Below are positions 1 through 4,275 of a stretch of 6,319 bases of DNA, piece after piece. The translations under genes and the position numbers were made by a program. Position 1 is the first letter of the stretch; every line of letters starts with the position of its first letter. This stretch comes from UMGS1474 sp050946775 (lineage in GTDB: Bacteria > Bacillota > Clostridia > Oscillospirales > Acutalibacteraceae): the NCBI GenBank assembly GCA_050946775.1, contig JBMNVL010000110.1:1-6319 (forward strand), written 5' to 3'. A model generated the notes under the pieces. It was not told where the DNA came from and did no database searches. It was given only the letters and a program-made list of their open reading frames with translations.

Positions 1-498
1 GCCCGTGCCTGCGAAGCGGGCGGCGCGGCGGCGATCACGGTACACGGCCGCACCCGCGACCAGATGTACGCGCCGCCGGTGGACCTCGAGATCATCCGGC
101 AGGTGAAGCAGGCGGTGGCGGTGCCGGTGATCGGCAACGGCGACGTCGCCTCGCCCCGGGCCGCCGCCGAAATGTACGAGCAGACCGGCTGTGATCTCGT
201 GATGGTGGGCCGGGGCGCGTTGGGCGCGCCCTGGATCTTCGCCCAGATCGAAGCGTATCTCACCCACGGACGGATCCTGCCCGACCCGCCGATTTCCAGG
301 CGGATGGAGGTGCTCTGCCGCCAGGTGGAACGGGCGGCGGCGCTCAAGGGGGAAGCGGTCGCTCTGCGGGAGGCCCGCAAACACGCCGCCTGGTATATGA
401 AGGGCTGGCGGGGCGCCGCGGCGCTGCGGGGACTCGCCGGACAGATCACCACCATGGCCGACCTTTACGCTTTGTGCGAAAAAGCGGGTAGATGTTAG
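1..498 (+). CDS. dusB: tRNA-dihydrouridine synthase, DusB type (3'-terminal part)
   Basis: FMN-dependent enzyme that reduces specific uridines in tRNA to dihydrouridine with NAD(P)H. The frame is open from base 1, so the N-terminal half, including the catalytic cysteine region, lies outside the window; 165 residues remain. Seen here: HGRTRDQMY (residues 15-23 of the fragment), the FMN-phosphate-binding end of the TIM barrel with GNGDV (45-49) and GRGALGAPWIF (70-80), then the C-terminal helical domain with ARKHAAWYMKG (125-135), which resembles the matching stretch of E. coli DusB. The TAG stop at 496-498 lies inside a TTAGAYG heptamer array, so the last few residues (KAGRC) may have been set by repeat insertion. 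Family assignment is firm; the exact Dus subclass is less so. The gene converges on acpP. Confidence 0.93.
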   Translation, partial: ARACEAGGAAAITVHGRTRDQMYAPPVDLEIIRQVKQAVAVPVIGNGDVASPRAAAEMYEQTGCDLVMVGRGALGAPWIFAQIEAYLTHGRILPDPPISRRMEVLCRQVERAAALKGEAVALREARKHAAWYMKGWRGAAALRGLAGQITTMADLYALCEKAGRC

Positions 499-529
499 AT
501 GTTAGACTTTAGACGTTAGACGTTAGACG
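489..529. repeat. Short tandem array of heptamer TTAGAYG
   Basis: A partial TAGATG unit (489-494) is followed by five heptamers: TTAGATG (495-501), TTAGACT (502-508), and TTAGACG three times (509-515, 516-522, 523-529). The first full unit supplies the dusB stop codon. The array is bracketed by a perfect 8-bp inverted repeat, GCGGGTAG (484-491) and CTACCCGC (531-538). On the minus strand the second arm runs straight into TTTTT (rc of 479-483). Units this short with no spacers rule out a CRISPR array. Function is unknown; replication slippage is the likely origin of the copies. Confidence 0.85.
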
Positions 530-559
530 CCTACCCGCCGAATTGCGCAATCTTTTGGG

Positions 560-680
560 TTGCCCCTGGCTCTCCCTCTGGGAGAGCTGGCTGGCCGTAA
601 GGCCAGACTGAGAGGGCGGTCGGAACCCTCTCCGTCTTGCCGCTGGCGCGGCAATCCACCTCTCCCATAGGGAGAGGCAA
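560..680. repeat. 121-bp multi-hairpin palindromic (MITE-like) element
   Basis: Imperfect terminal inverted repeats (TTGCC plus CTCTCCCT at the left, AGGGAGAGGCAA at the right) enclose five consecutive hairpins: CTCTCCC/GGGAGAG (570-576/580-586), CTGGCC/GGCCAG (591-596/601-606), GAGAGGG/CCCTCTC (610-616/626-632), TTGCCGC/GCGGCAA (637-643/648-654) and CCTCTCCC/GGGAGAGG (659-666/670-677). From memory, closely similar elements are dispersed in many high-GC gut Clostridia genomes; that is recall, not a search. It has no coding capacity, so movement would need a transposase in trans. A 13-nt match to its right end occurs again at 5114-5126. It could act as a bidirectional transcription barrier or an RNA-stabilising structure between the convergent genes. 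Confidence 0.8.
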
Positions 681-712
681 GCCGCGCCACACATATTTCA
701 TCGTTGCCCTGC

Positions 713-731
713 GGGCGGATAATATCCGCCC
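713..731. repeat. Hairpin repeat GGGCGGAT/ATCCGCCC
   Basis: Perfect 8-bp stem GGGCGGAT (713-720) and ATCCGCCC (724-731) with an AAT loop, followed by CTACGGC. A degenerate relative sharing ATAATATCCGCCC lies at 2685-2702, just after aroK. I recall this motif as a dispersed intergenic repeat of gut Clostridia. Confidence 0.65.
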
Positions 732-756
732 CTACGGCACCCCGCGAAAACCGCGT

Positions 757-798
757 AAACTTGCGGCGACGCCGTAGGGGAGGGGTTTCCCCTCCCGC
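757..798. repeat. 42-bp dispersed repeat, copy A
   Basis: Matches 2931-2972 at 38 of 42 positions by direct alignment. Its core is a perfect hairpin, GGGAGGGG (778-785), TTT loop, CCCCTCCC (789-796). No coding potential. Both copies lie in intergenic gaps in the same orientation. Confidence 0.85.
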
Positions 799-903
799 GA
801 CTGCGCTTCAAACTTAAACGGGAGGCGCGCGACCCAAGCCAGCCGGGACTTCCGGGTGCGCACAGACCAACGGACTCGCACCAACTCACATCGTGCCGGT
901 ACG

Positions 904-934
904 AAAAAACGGCCGGGCACGCATGCCCAGCCGT
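904..934 (-). terminator. Rho-independent terminator of acpP
   Basis: Read on the minus strand, an 11-bp stem, ACGGCTGGGCA with TGCCCGGCCGT (plus-strand arms 924-934 and 909-919), has one T-G wobble and a 4-nt loop and runs into six Ts (904-909). It starts 15 nt past the acpP stop codon. This is a textbook intrinsic terminator and marks acpP as a transcript that ends before the convergent dusB. Confidence 0.93.
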
Positions 935-948
935 TGTGGATCGATGGA

Positions 949-1176
949 TCACATATGTTCTTCGATATAGGACACCAGCTCACCGACGGTGTGGATGTAA
1001 TTGATCTGCTCGTCGGGGATCTCGACGTTGAACTCGTCCTCCAGCGACATCAGCATATCCACCACGTCCAGCGAATCCGCGCCCAGATCGGTCTCAATGT
1101 TGGTATCGGCCGTGATGGACTCCTTGTCCACGTCAAACTGGTTGCTGACGATCGCCTGGATCTTCTCAAACACCAT
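949..1176 (-). CDS. acpP: Acyl carrier protein
   Basis: Small acidic cytosolic carrier that holds growing fatty acyl chains on a 4'-phosphopantetheine arm during type II fatty acid synthesis. The product is 75 residues, the usual ACP length. The phosphopantetheine attachment serine is S35 in GADSLD (32-37), followed by the acidic recognition helix (VVDMLMSLEDEFNVEIPDE) that contacts FAS enzymes. The ATG (1174-1176) has a strong AAGGAGGG Shine-Dalgarno (plus-strand 1185-1192) at 8-nt spacing. A promoter and a terminator flank the gene, so it appears monocistronic. ACP genes are usually found inside fab or plsX-rnc clusters, so this isolated location is a little unusual. Nothing in the core motif suggests a polyketide or non-ribosomal peptide ACP, but a second ACP elsewhere cannot be excluded. 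Confidence 0.96.
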   Translation of the reverse strand: MVFEKIQAIVSNQFDVDKESITADTNIETDLGADSLDVVDMLMSLEDEFNVEIPDEQINYIHTVGELVSYIEEHM

Positions 1177-1240
1177 GGCACTTTCCCTCCTTATGCCCGG
1201 TCGCGATCGCGCCGGTCGAATACCCGTCTGATCGACGGAC

Positions 1241-1276
1241 CAGTATTATAGTATGCAAAAACCGCCGCTTTGTCAA
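1241..1276 (-). promoter_or_regulatory. Sigma-A promoter of acpP
   Basis: On the minus strand a perfect -35 TTGACA (plus coordinates 1271-1276) is followed by 17 nt and the -10 TACTAT (1248-1253); an overlapping TATAAT (1245-1250) would need 20-nt spacing. Transcription should start near 1241, giving a leader of roughly 65 nt. Immediately upstream of the -35 the DNA is A/T-rich (about 1277-1295, with the 12-bp palindrome GAAAAATTTTTC at 1284-1295), which could serve as an UP element. That would fit the high expression expected of ACP. Confidence 0.82.
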
Positions 1277-1319
1277 TCCTTTTGAAAAATTTTTCCGCGT
1301 AGCCAAAGGAGAGGATCTT

Positions 1320-2165
1320 ATGTCCGCGTACGCCGTGATCGGCCATCCCATCGGGCACACCATGTCGCCCTTTATCCACAAGCGGCTGTTCGCCCTGTCG
1401 GGGATCGACGCCGCCTACACCACCCGGGATATCGCCCCCGAAAATCTGGCGCGGGAACTGCCCCGGCTGCTGGAAACGGTCGGCGGCGTCAACGTCACCA
1501 TCCCCCACAAACAGGCCGTGATCCCGCTGCTCACCCGGCTGGAGGGCCGGGCGGCGATCTACCGGTCGGTCAACACGATCGCCGTCACCGGGGAGGGTCC
1601 AGTCGGCCACAACACCGACGCCGCCGGGTTTTTGCACGCCCTGCGAGAGGGCGGCGCGGCCCTGGCGGGCCGGGTCGCCATCCTCGGCTGCGGCGGTGTG
1701 GGGCGTACCTTCGCCTGCGAAGCGGCGCTGGCGGGCTGTGCCGTGGTCAACGCGGTGCGTCCCGCCGACCGGTCGGCGGCCGAAGCGCTGCGGCAATTCG
1801 TTTTGGAGCTGGCGCCCGGCGTCGACTATACCATCGTGGAGCTGGAAGAGCTGAACGGAGCGTTCGATCTGCTCATCAACGCCACCCCGGTGGGGATGTA
1901 TCCCCATTCCGACGCCATGCCGGTATCGGCCGCGGCGCTGGAGAAGGCGGCCGCCGTGTTCGACGCGGTGTACAATCCCCGCCGCACCCGGCTGCTGGAA
2001 GCCGCCGCCGCCAACGGCGCCGTCGCCATCGGCGGGATGGCGATGCTGGTGTGGCAGGCCGCCGACGCCCAGACGATCTGGCTGGGCACCCGGTTCGACC
2101 CCGCGGCCGTGGCCGGGGTGATCGAGGAATCGCTGGCGGAAATGGAGCGGGTGTTTCATGCGTAA
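1320..2165 (+). CDS. aroE: Shikimate 5-dehydrogenase
   Basis: Reduces 3-dehydroshikimate to shikimate with NADPH, step 4 of the shikimate pathway. The product is 281 residues, normal for the family. Substrate-binding domain: GHPIGHTMSPFIH (8-20; T14 where E. coli has Ser, S16 kept), NVTIPHK with catalytic K64, N85, and NTDAAGF with catalytic D100. Nucleotide-binding domain: GCGGVG (123-128), then VRPADR (146-151), whose arginines fit NADP(H) preference; INATPVGMYP (186-195); YNPRRTRLL (218-226); GGMAMLVWQAADA (238-250). The ATG follows AAGGAG (1306-1311) at 8 nt. It overlaps aroK by 8 bp, implying co-transcription and translational coupling. A clear plus-strand promoter was not found in the 143-bp gap to acpP, though TATAGT at 1247-1252 is a weak -10 candidate. 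Confidence 0.96.
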   Translation: MSAYAVIGHPIGHTMSPFIHKRLFALSGIDAAYTTRDIAPENLARELPRLLETVGGVNVTIPHKQAVIPLLTRLEGRAAIYRSVNTIAVTGEGPVGHNTDAAGFLHALREGGAALAGRVAILGCGGVGRTFACEAALAGCAVVNAVRPADRSAAEALRQFVLELAPGVDYTIVELEELNGAFDLLINATPVGMYPHSDAMPVSAAALEKAAAVFDAVYNPRRTRLLEAAAANGAVAIGGMAMLVWQAADAQTIWLGTRFDPAAVAGVIEESLAEMERVFHA

Positions 2166-2661
2166 CGTGGTGCTGTGCGGCTTTATGGGCTGCGGCAAAT
2201 CCACCGTCGGGCGGCTGCTGGCCGAAAAAACCGGGCGGAGTTTCGTCGATATGGATGCGTATATTGAAAAAGAGGCCGGCATGACGGTGGCGGCCATCTT
2301 CGAGCGGTACGGCGAGGCGGATTTCCGCCGCCGGGAGCGGGAAGCCTGCGCCGCGCTGGCCGGGCAAGACGGGCTGGTGATCGCCGCCGGCGGCGGCGCG
2401 CTGACCTTTCCCGAAAACGCCGCCGCGCTGCGGAAAACCGGCGATATTGTGCTGATGCGCGTCACCCCCGAAACCGTCCTGCGGCGGCTGGAGGGCGATA
2501 CCACCCGCCCGCTGCTCGCCCGTCCCGACAAGGAAGCCGCCGTGCGGGAACTGATGGCGAAGCGACAGCCGCTTTACCGGCAGGCGGCGGCTTTTTCGGT
2601 GGACGCGAACGGCGATCCCGCCTCGGTCGCCGCCGCGATCCTGGCGGTTTTGGCGGAATAA
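2158..2661 (+). CDS. aroK: Shikimate kinase
   Basis: Phosphorylates shikimate to shikimate 3-phosphate with ATP, step 5 of the pathway; cytosolic P-loop (NMP-kinase-like) enzyme of 167 residues, normal length. Walker A is GFMGCGKST (8-16). D31/D33 in FVDMD bind Mg and shikimate, R57 in FRRRE and GGG (78-80) bind shikimate, R117 in the lid TTRPLL and R136 in KRQPLY match the conserved lid and substrate arginines. The ATG lies inside the last codons of aroE (8-bp overlap), with GGAG (2144-2147) 10 nt upstream. No convincing terminator follows; the gap after it is repeat-derived, so read-through into the aroF operon is possible. Whether to call it aroK or aroL cannot be decided from sequence; aroK is the default. 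Confidence 0.96.
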   Translation: MRNVVLCGFMGCGKSTVGRLLAEKTGRSFVDMDAYIEKEAGMTVAAIFERYGEADFRRREREACAALAGQDGLVIAAGGGALTFPENAAALRKTGDIVLMRVTPETVLRRLEGDTTRPLLARPDKEAAVRELMAKRQPLYRQAAAFSVDANGDPASVAAAILAVLAE

Positions 2662-2684
2662 CGGCGATGGCCGGCGCCGCAAAC

Positions 2685-2702
2685 GGCGAATAATATCCGC
2701 CC
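2685..2702. repeat. Degenerate copy of the ATAATATCCGCCC hairpin repeat
   Basis: GGCGAATAATATCCGCCC shares its ATAATATCCGCCC half with the intact hairpin at 713-731; the left arm is decayed (GGCGAA for GGCGGA). It starts 24 nt after the aroK stop codon. Confidence 0.5.
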
Positions 2703-2719
2703 GCGGGATAACGCAGGGA

Positions 2720-2749
2720 AAAGATCCTTCGCTTCGCTCAGGATGACGC
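2720..2749. repeat. RHPERSEGS/ILSEAKDL-type dispersed repeat
   Basis: Core GATCCTTCGCTTCGCTCAGG followed by ATGAC (2723-2747). Translated on the minus strand it gives the well-known spurious peptides RHPERSEGS and ILSEAKDL in two frames. These recur in many bacterial annotations because this short intergenic repeat is widespread. It is not a gene. Confidence 0.75.
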
Positions 2750-2930
2750 CGCAACAAAAAAGAGGGCCATCCCGGGCAACATTTTCGACCGTGCCCGGTG
2801 GGCGATACAGGGAGAAAATGGTGGGCGCCGCTCTCGGCGATCGGTGAGCGCGCATGCGCCACACCTCAGCCGGGCACCGCAAGAGGGCCACGCGGCAGCG
2901 ACGAAGGATGTTTATCCCAAAACAGCGCAC

Positions 2931-2972
2931 AAACTCCCGGCGGCGCCGCAGGGGAGGGGTTTCCCCTCCCGC
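2931..2972. repeat. 42-bp dispersed repeat, copy B
   Basis: 38 of 42 positions match copy A at 757-798. The perfect hairpin core GGGAGGGG (2952-2959), TTT loop, CCCCTCCC (2963-2970) is unchanged, and the four differences all lie in the 5' half. It ends 29 nt before the aroF-operon -35 box. Confidence 0.85.
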
Positions 2973-3001
2973 CATTTTCCCCTCTCACCGGCAAAAAATG
3001 G

Positions 3002-3030
3002 TTGACAACGCGCCAAAAAGCGTATATGAT
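3002..3030 (+). promoter_or_regulatory. Sigma-A promoter of the aroF-tyrA-aroB operon
   Basis: Perfect -35 TTGACA (3002-3007), 17-nt spacer, -10 TATGAT (3025-3030). Transcription should start near 3037, about 25 nt before the leader ORF and about 207 nt before aroF. The near-consensus boxes suggest strong constitutive initiation with control exerted afterwards in the leader. No operator-like palindrome overlapping the boxes was noticed. Confidence 0.9.
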
Positions 3031-3060
3031 AAGAAAAACGAATCGAAACGAGGGCTATCC

Positions 3061-3153
3061 ATGTGCCGGTCTTGTGACCAATCCCGATTTAGCGGCGCTT
3101 ACGGCTTCGGCTTTTACGGCTGGGGTTCTTTTCGCTATGCGCAAATCGGATAA
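3061..3153 (+). CDS. Aromatic-rich leader peptide of the aroF operon
   Basis: 30-codon ORF starting about 25 nt after the predicted transcription start, with GAGGG (3050-3054) 6 nt before its ATG. After MCRSCDQSR comes FSGAYGFGFYGWGSFRY (codons 10-26). It has four Phe (F10, F16, F18, F24), three Tyr (Y14, Y19, Y26) and one Trp (W21), so 8 of 17 codons are aromatic. The TAA stop (3151-3153) is 38 nt before an intrinsic terminator that precedes aroF. I infer a regulatory leader peptide whose translation senses charged aromatic tRNAs, in the manner of pheL or trpL. Its composition and position are seen; the sensing role is inferred. The frame is open further upstream through repeats, but this ATG is the only one with both a ribosome binding site and a place inside the transcript. 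A small functional protein (note C2 and C5 as CxxC) is the alternative. Confidence 0.72.
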   Translation: MCRSCDQSRFSGAYGFGFYGWGSFRYAQIG

Positions 3154-3204
3154 GGCATGAGGCAAACGGCGCGGATCCTTTGGCTTTGACGGCGGAACTC
3201 ATGC
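3084..3204 (+). promoter_or_regulatory. Leader RNA with alternative pairings (attenuator control region)
   Basis: Two pairings precede the terminator. Segment 1, CCGATTTAGCG (3084-3094), pairs with CGCAAATCGG (3140-3149) as a 10-bp stem with one bulged A, enclosing most of the aromatic codons. Downstream, GCATGAG (3155-3161), beginning 2 nt after the leader stop codon, is perfectly complementary to CTCATGC (3198-3204), which includes the last three bases of the terminator's 5' arm and most of its loop. The second pairing excludes a full terminator, so it is a candidate antiterminator. A ribosome stopped at the TAA would cover GCATGAG and favour termination; one stalled at the Phe/Tyr codons would leave it free. 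GTGCC (3063-3067) with GGCAT (3154-3158) is a further possible competing pair. The complementarity is seen; the mechanism is inferred. Confidence 0.6.
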
Positions 3205-3221
3205 GAGAGTTCCGCTTTTTT
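3192..3221 (+). terminator. Intrinsic terminator upstream of aroF (attenuator)
   Basis: Perfect 9-bp stem GCGGAACTC (3192-3200) and GAGTTCCGC (3207-3215) with a 6-nt loop, followed by TTTTTT (3216-3221) and CTTT. It lies between the leader-peptide stop and the aroF start, 22 nt before the aroF ATG. There is no room for, and no sign of, another promoter before aroF, so the operon must be read through it. Confidence 0.93.
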
Positions 3222-3243
3222 CTTTGGAAAGGGTGTTTTGTGT

Positions 3244-4275
3244 ATGATCATCGTGTTAAAATCCGGCGCGACCCAGCGGCAGGCGGAGGAGTTTTCCCGC
3301 CAGCTGTCCGAGCGGTACAACGTCACCGTCAACGCCTGGTACGGCGCGCAATCCACGGTTTTGGGCCTGCTGGGCGATACCGCCGCGGTCGATATCGAGT
3401 CGGTCGGCGCGCAGGATCTGGTGGAAAGCGTCAAGCGGGTGCAGGAGCCGTATAAAAAGGCCAACCGCAAATTCCATCCCGAGGATACCGTCATCGATCT
3501 CGGCGGCGGCTCGGTGATCGGCGGGGGAAAACTCGGCGTGATCGCCGGACCCTGCTCGGTGGAAAGCGAGGAGCAGATCGTCGGGGTGGCGCAAAGCGTG
3601 AAAGCCGCCGGGGCGGCGTTTTTGCGGGGCGGCGCCTTCAAGCCCCGCACCTCGCCCTATTCCTTCCAGGGCCTGCGGGCGGAAGGGCTGGAGCTGCTGC
3701 GCGAGGCCCGGGCCAAGACCGGACTGCCCATCGTCACCGAGATCATGTCGGCGGCGCATCTCGAACTGTTCGAGGACGTGGATATCATCCAGGTCGGCGC
3801 CCGGAATATGCAGAATTTCGAGCTGCTCAAGGAGCTGGGCAAGGTGGACCGGCCCATCCTGCTCAAGCGGGGACTGGCCAACACCATCGAGGAGCTGCTG
3901 ATGAGCGCCGAATACATCATGGCGGCCGGCAACGAAAAGGTGATCCTCTGCGAGCGGGGGATCCGCACCTTTGAGACCATGACCCGCAACACCCTGGACG
4001 TGTCGGCCGTCCCGCTGCTGAAAAGCCTGTCCCACCTGCCGGTGGTGGTCGATCCCTCCCACGCGGCGGGAATCAGCGCGCTGGTGGCGCCGCTGACCAT
4101 GGCGGCCATCGCCGCCGGCGCCGACGGGCTGATCATCGAAGTCCACAACGATCCGCCCCACGCTCTGTCGGACGGCGCCCAGTCGCTGACGCCCGCCCAG
4201 TTTGAAACGCTGGCCCGACGGATCGACGAGGTGGCGCCGCTGTTCGGCAAGACGGTGGCCAAGAGGGAGAACTGA
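3244..4275 (+). CDS. aroF: 3-deoxy-7-phosphoheptulonate (DAHP) synthase, type I-beta
   Basis: Condenses phosphoenolpyruvate and erythrose 4-phosphate to DAHP, the committed first step of aromatic biosynthesis. The product is 343 residues, close to the Thermotoga maritima enzyme. Residues 1 to about 75 form the small ferredoxin-like regulatory domain typical of I-beta enzymes; it is not a fused chorismate mutase. The catalytic TIM barrel follows: IAGPCSVES (100-108), GGAFKPRTSPYSFQG (129-143), QVGARNMQN (183-191), KRG (208-210), CERGIRTFE (236-244), DPSHAAG (270-276), IIEVHNDP (297-304), SDGAQS (309-314). Metal ligands C104, H273, E299 and D310 are all present. I chose ATG 3244 (MIIVLK, typical for the family) with GGAAAGGG (3226-3233) upstream; a TTG at 3238 would add two residues at poor spacing. 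Phe/Tyr feedback on the N-terminal domain is known for relatives and inferred here. Confidence 0.95.
   Translation: MIIVLKSGATQRQAEEFSRQLSERYNVTVNAWYGAQSTVLGLLGDTAAVDIESVGAQDLVESVKRVQEPYKKANRKFHPEDTVIDLGGGSVIGGGKLGVIAGPCSVESEEQIVGVAQSVKAAGAAFLRGGAFKPRTSPYSFQGLRAEGLELLREARAKTGLPIVTEIMSAAHLELFEDVDIIQVGARNMQNFELLKELGKVDRPILLKRGLANTIEELLMSAEYIMAAGNEKVILCERGIRTFETMTRNTLDVSAVPLLKSLSHLPVVVDPSHAAGISALVAPLTMAAIAAGADGLIIEVHNDPPHALSDGAQSLTPAQFETLARRIDEVAPLFGKTVAKREN

Larger units (their letters stand above)
499..948. other. Gene-free, repeat-filled gap between convergent dusB and acpP
   Basis: I find no credible gene in this 450-bp stretch. It holds, in order, the rest of a heptamer array (to 529), a multi-hairpin palindromic element (560-680), a hairpin repeat (713-731), a 42-bp repeat that recurs at 2931-2972 (757-798), a stretch without recognised structure (about 800-900) and the acpP terminator (904-934). 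Short open frames exist on both strands, but they lack ribosome binding sites and run through palindromes, so I treat them as chance. No plus-strand terminator for dusB is obvious, although the strong hairpins could act as one. Confidence 0.7.
2662..3001. other. Gene-free gap built largely of repeat remnants
   Basis: Between aroK and the aroF promoter I see no gene. The stretch holds a degenerate hairpin repeat (2685-2702), a RHPERSEGS/ILSEAKDL-type repeat (about 2720-2749), a pair of direct repeats AAGAGGGCCA (2760-2769 and 2881-2890) around a GC-rich segment with CCGGGCA/TGCCCGG dyads, and copy B of the 42-bp repeat (2931-2972). Open frames cross it on both strands, but they show no ribosome binding site and no recognisable protein. 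No intrinsic terminator on the plus strand is clear, so aroE-aroK transcripts might run into the aroF leader. Confidence 0.65.

Noticed and set aside
489..529. CRISPR array
   Set aside because: The repeated unit is 7 bp and has no spacers.
856..1251. 131-codon plus-strand frame across acpP
   Set aside because: It is antisense to the well-supported acpP and has no ribosome binding site or recognisable product.
1241..1256. FapR-like operator in the acpP promoter
   Set aside because: AGTATTATAGTAT is a direct repeat (AGTAT twice), not the inverted repeat expected of a FapR box.
1191..2531. 446-codon open frame on the minus strand opposite aroE and aroK
   Set aside because: Its translation is low-complexity (rich in Arg, Gly, Pro, His), has no recognisable domain and lies opposite two clear enzymes; long antisense frames are expected in GC-rich DNA.
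2770..2805. Intrinsic terminator after aroK
   Set aside because: CCGGGCA/TGCCCGG can form a 7-bp stem, but no T-tract follows on the plus strand; the poly-A is upstream and would only serve the opposite direction, separated from the stem.
3037..3240. T-box riboswitch or TRAP-binding leader ahead of aroF
   Set aside because: No T-box consensus (AGGGTGGNACCGCG-like) and no series of spaced GAG/TAG triplets; the leader is also short for a T-box.
3238..3243. TTG start for aroF six bases upstream of the ATG
   Set aside because: It would lie only about 4 nt from the Shine-Dalgarno, while ATG at 3244 gives the family-typical MIIVLK N-terminus.
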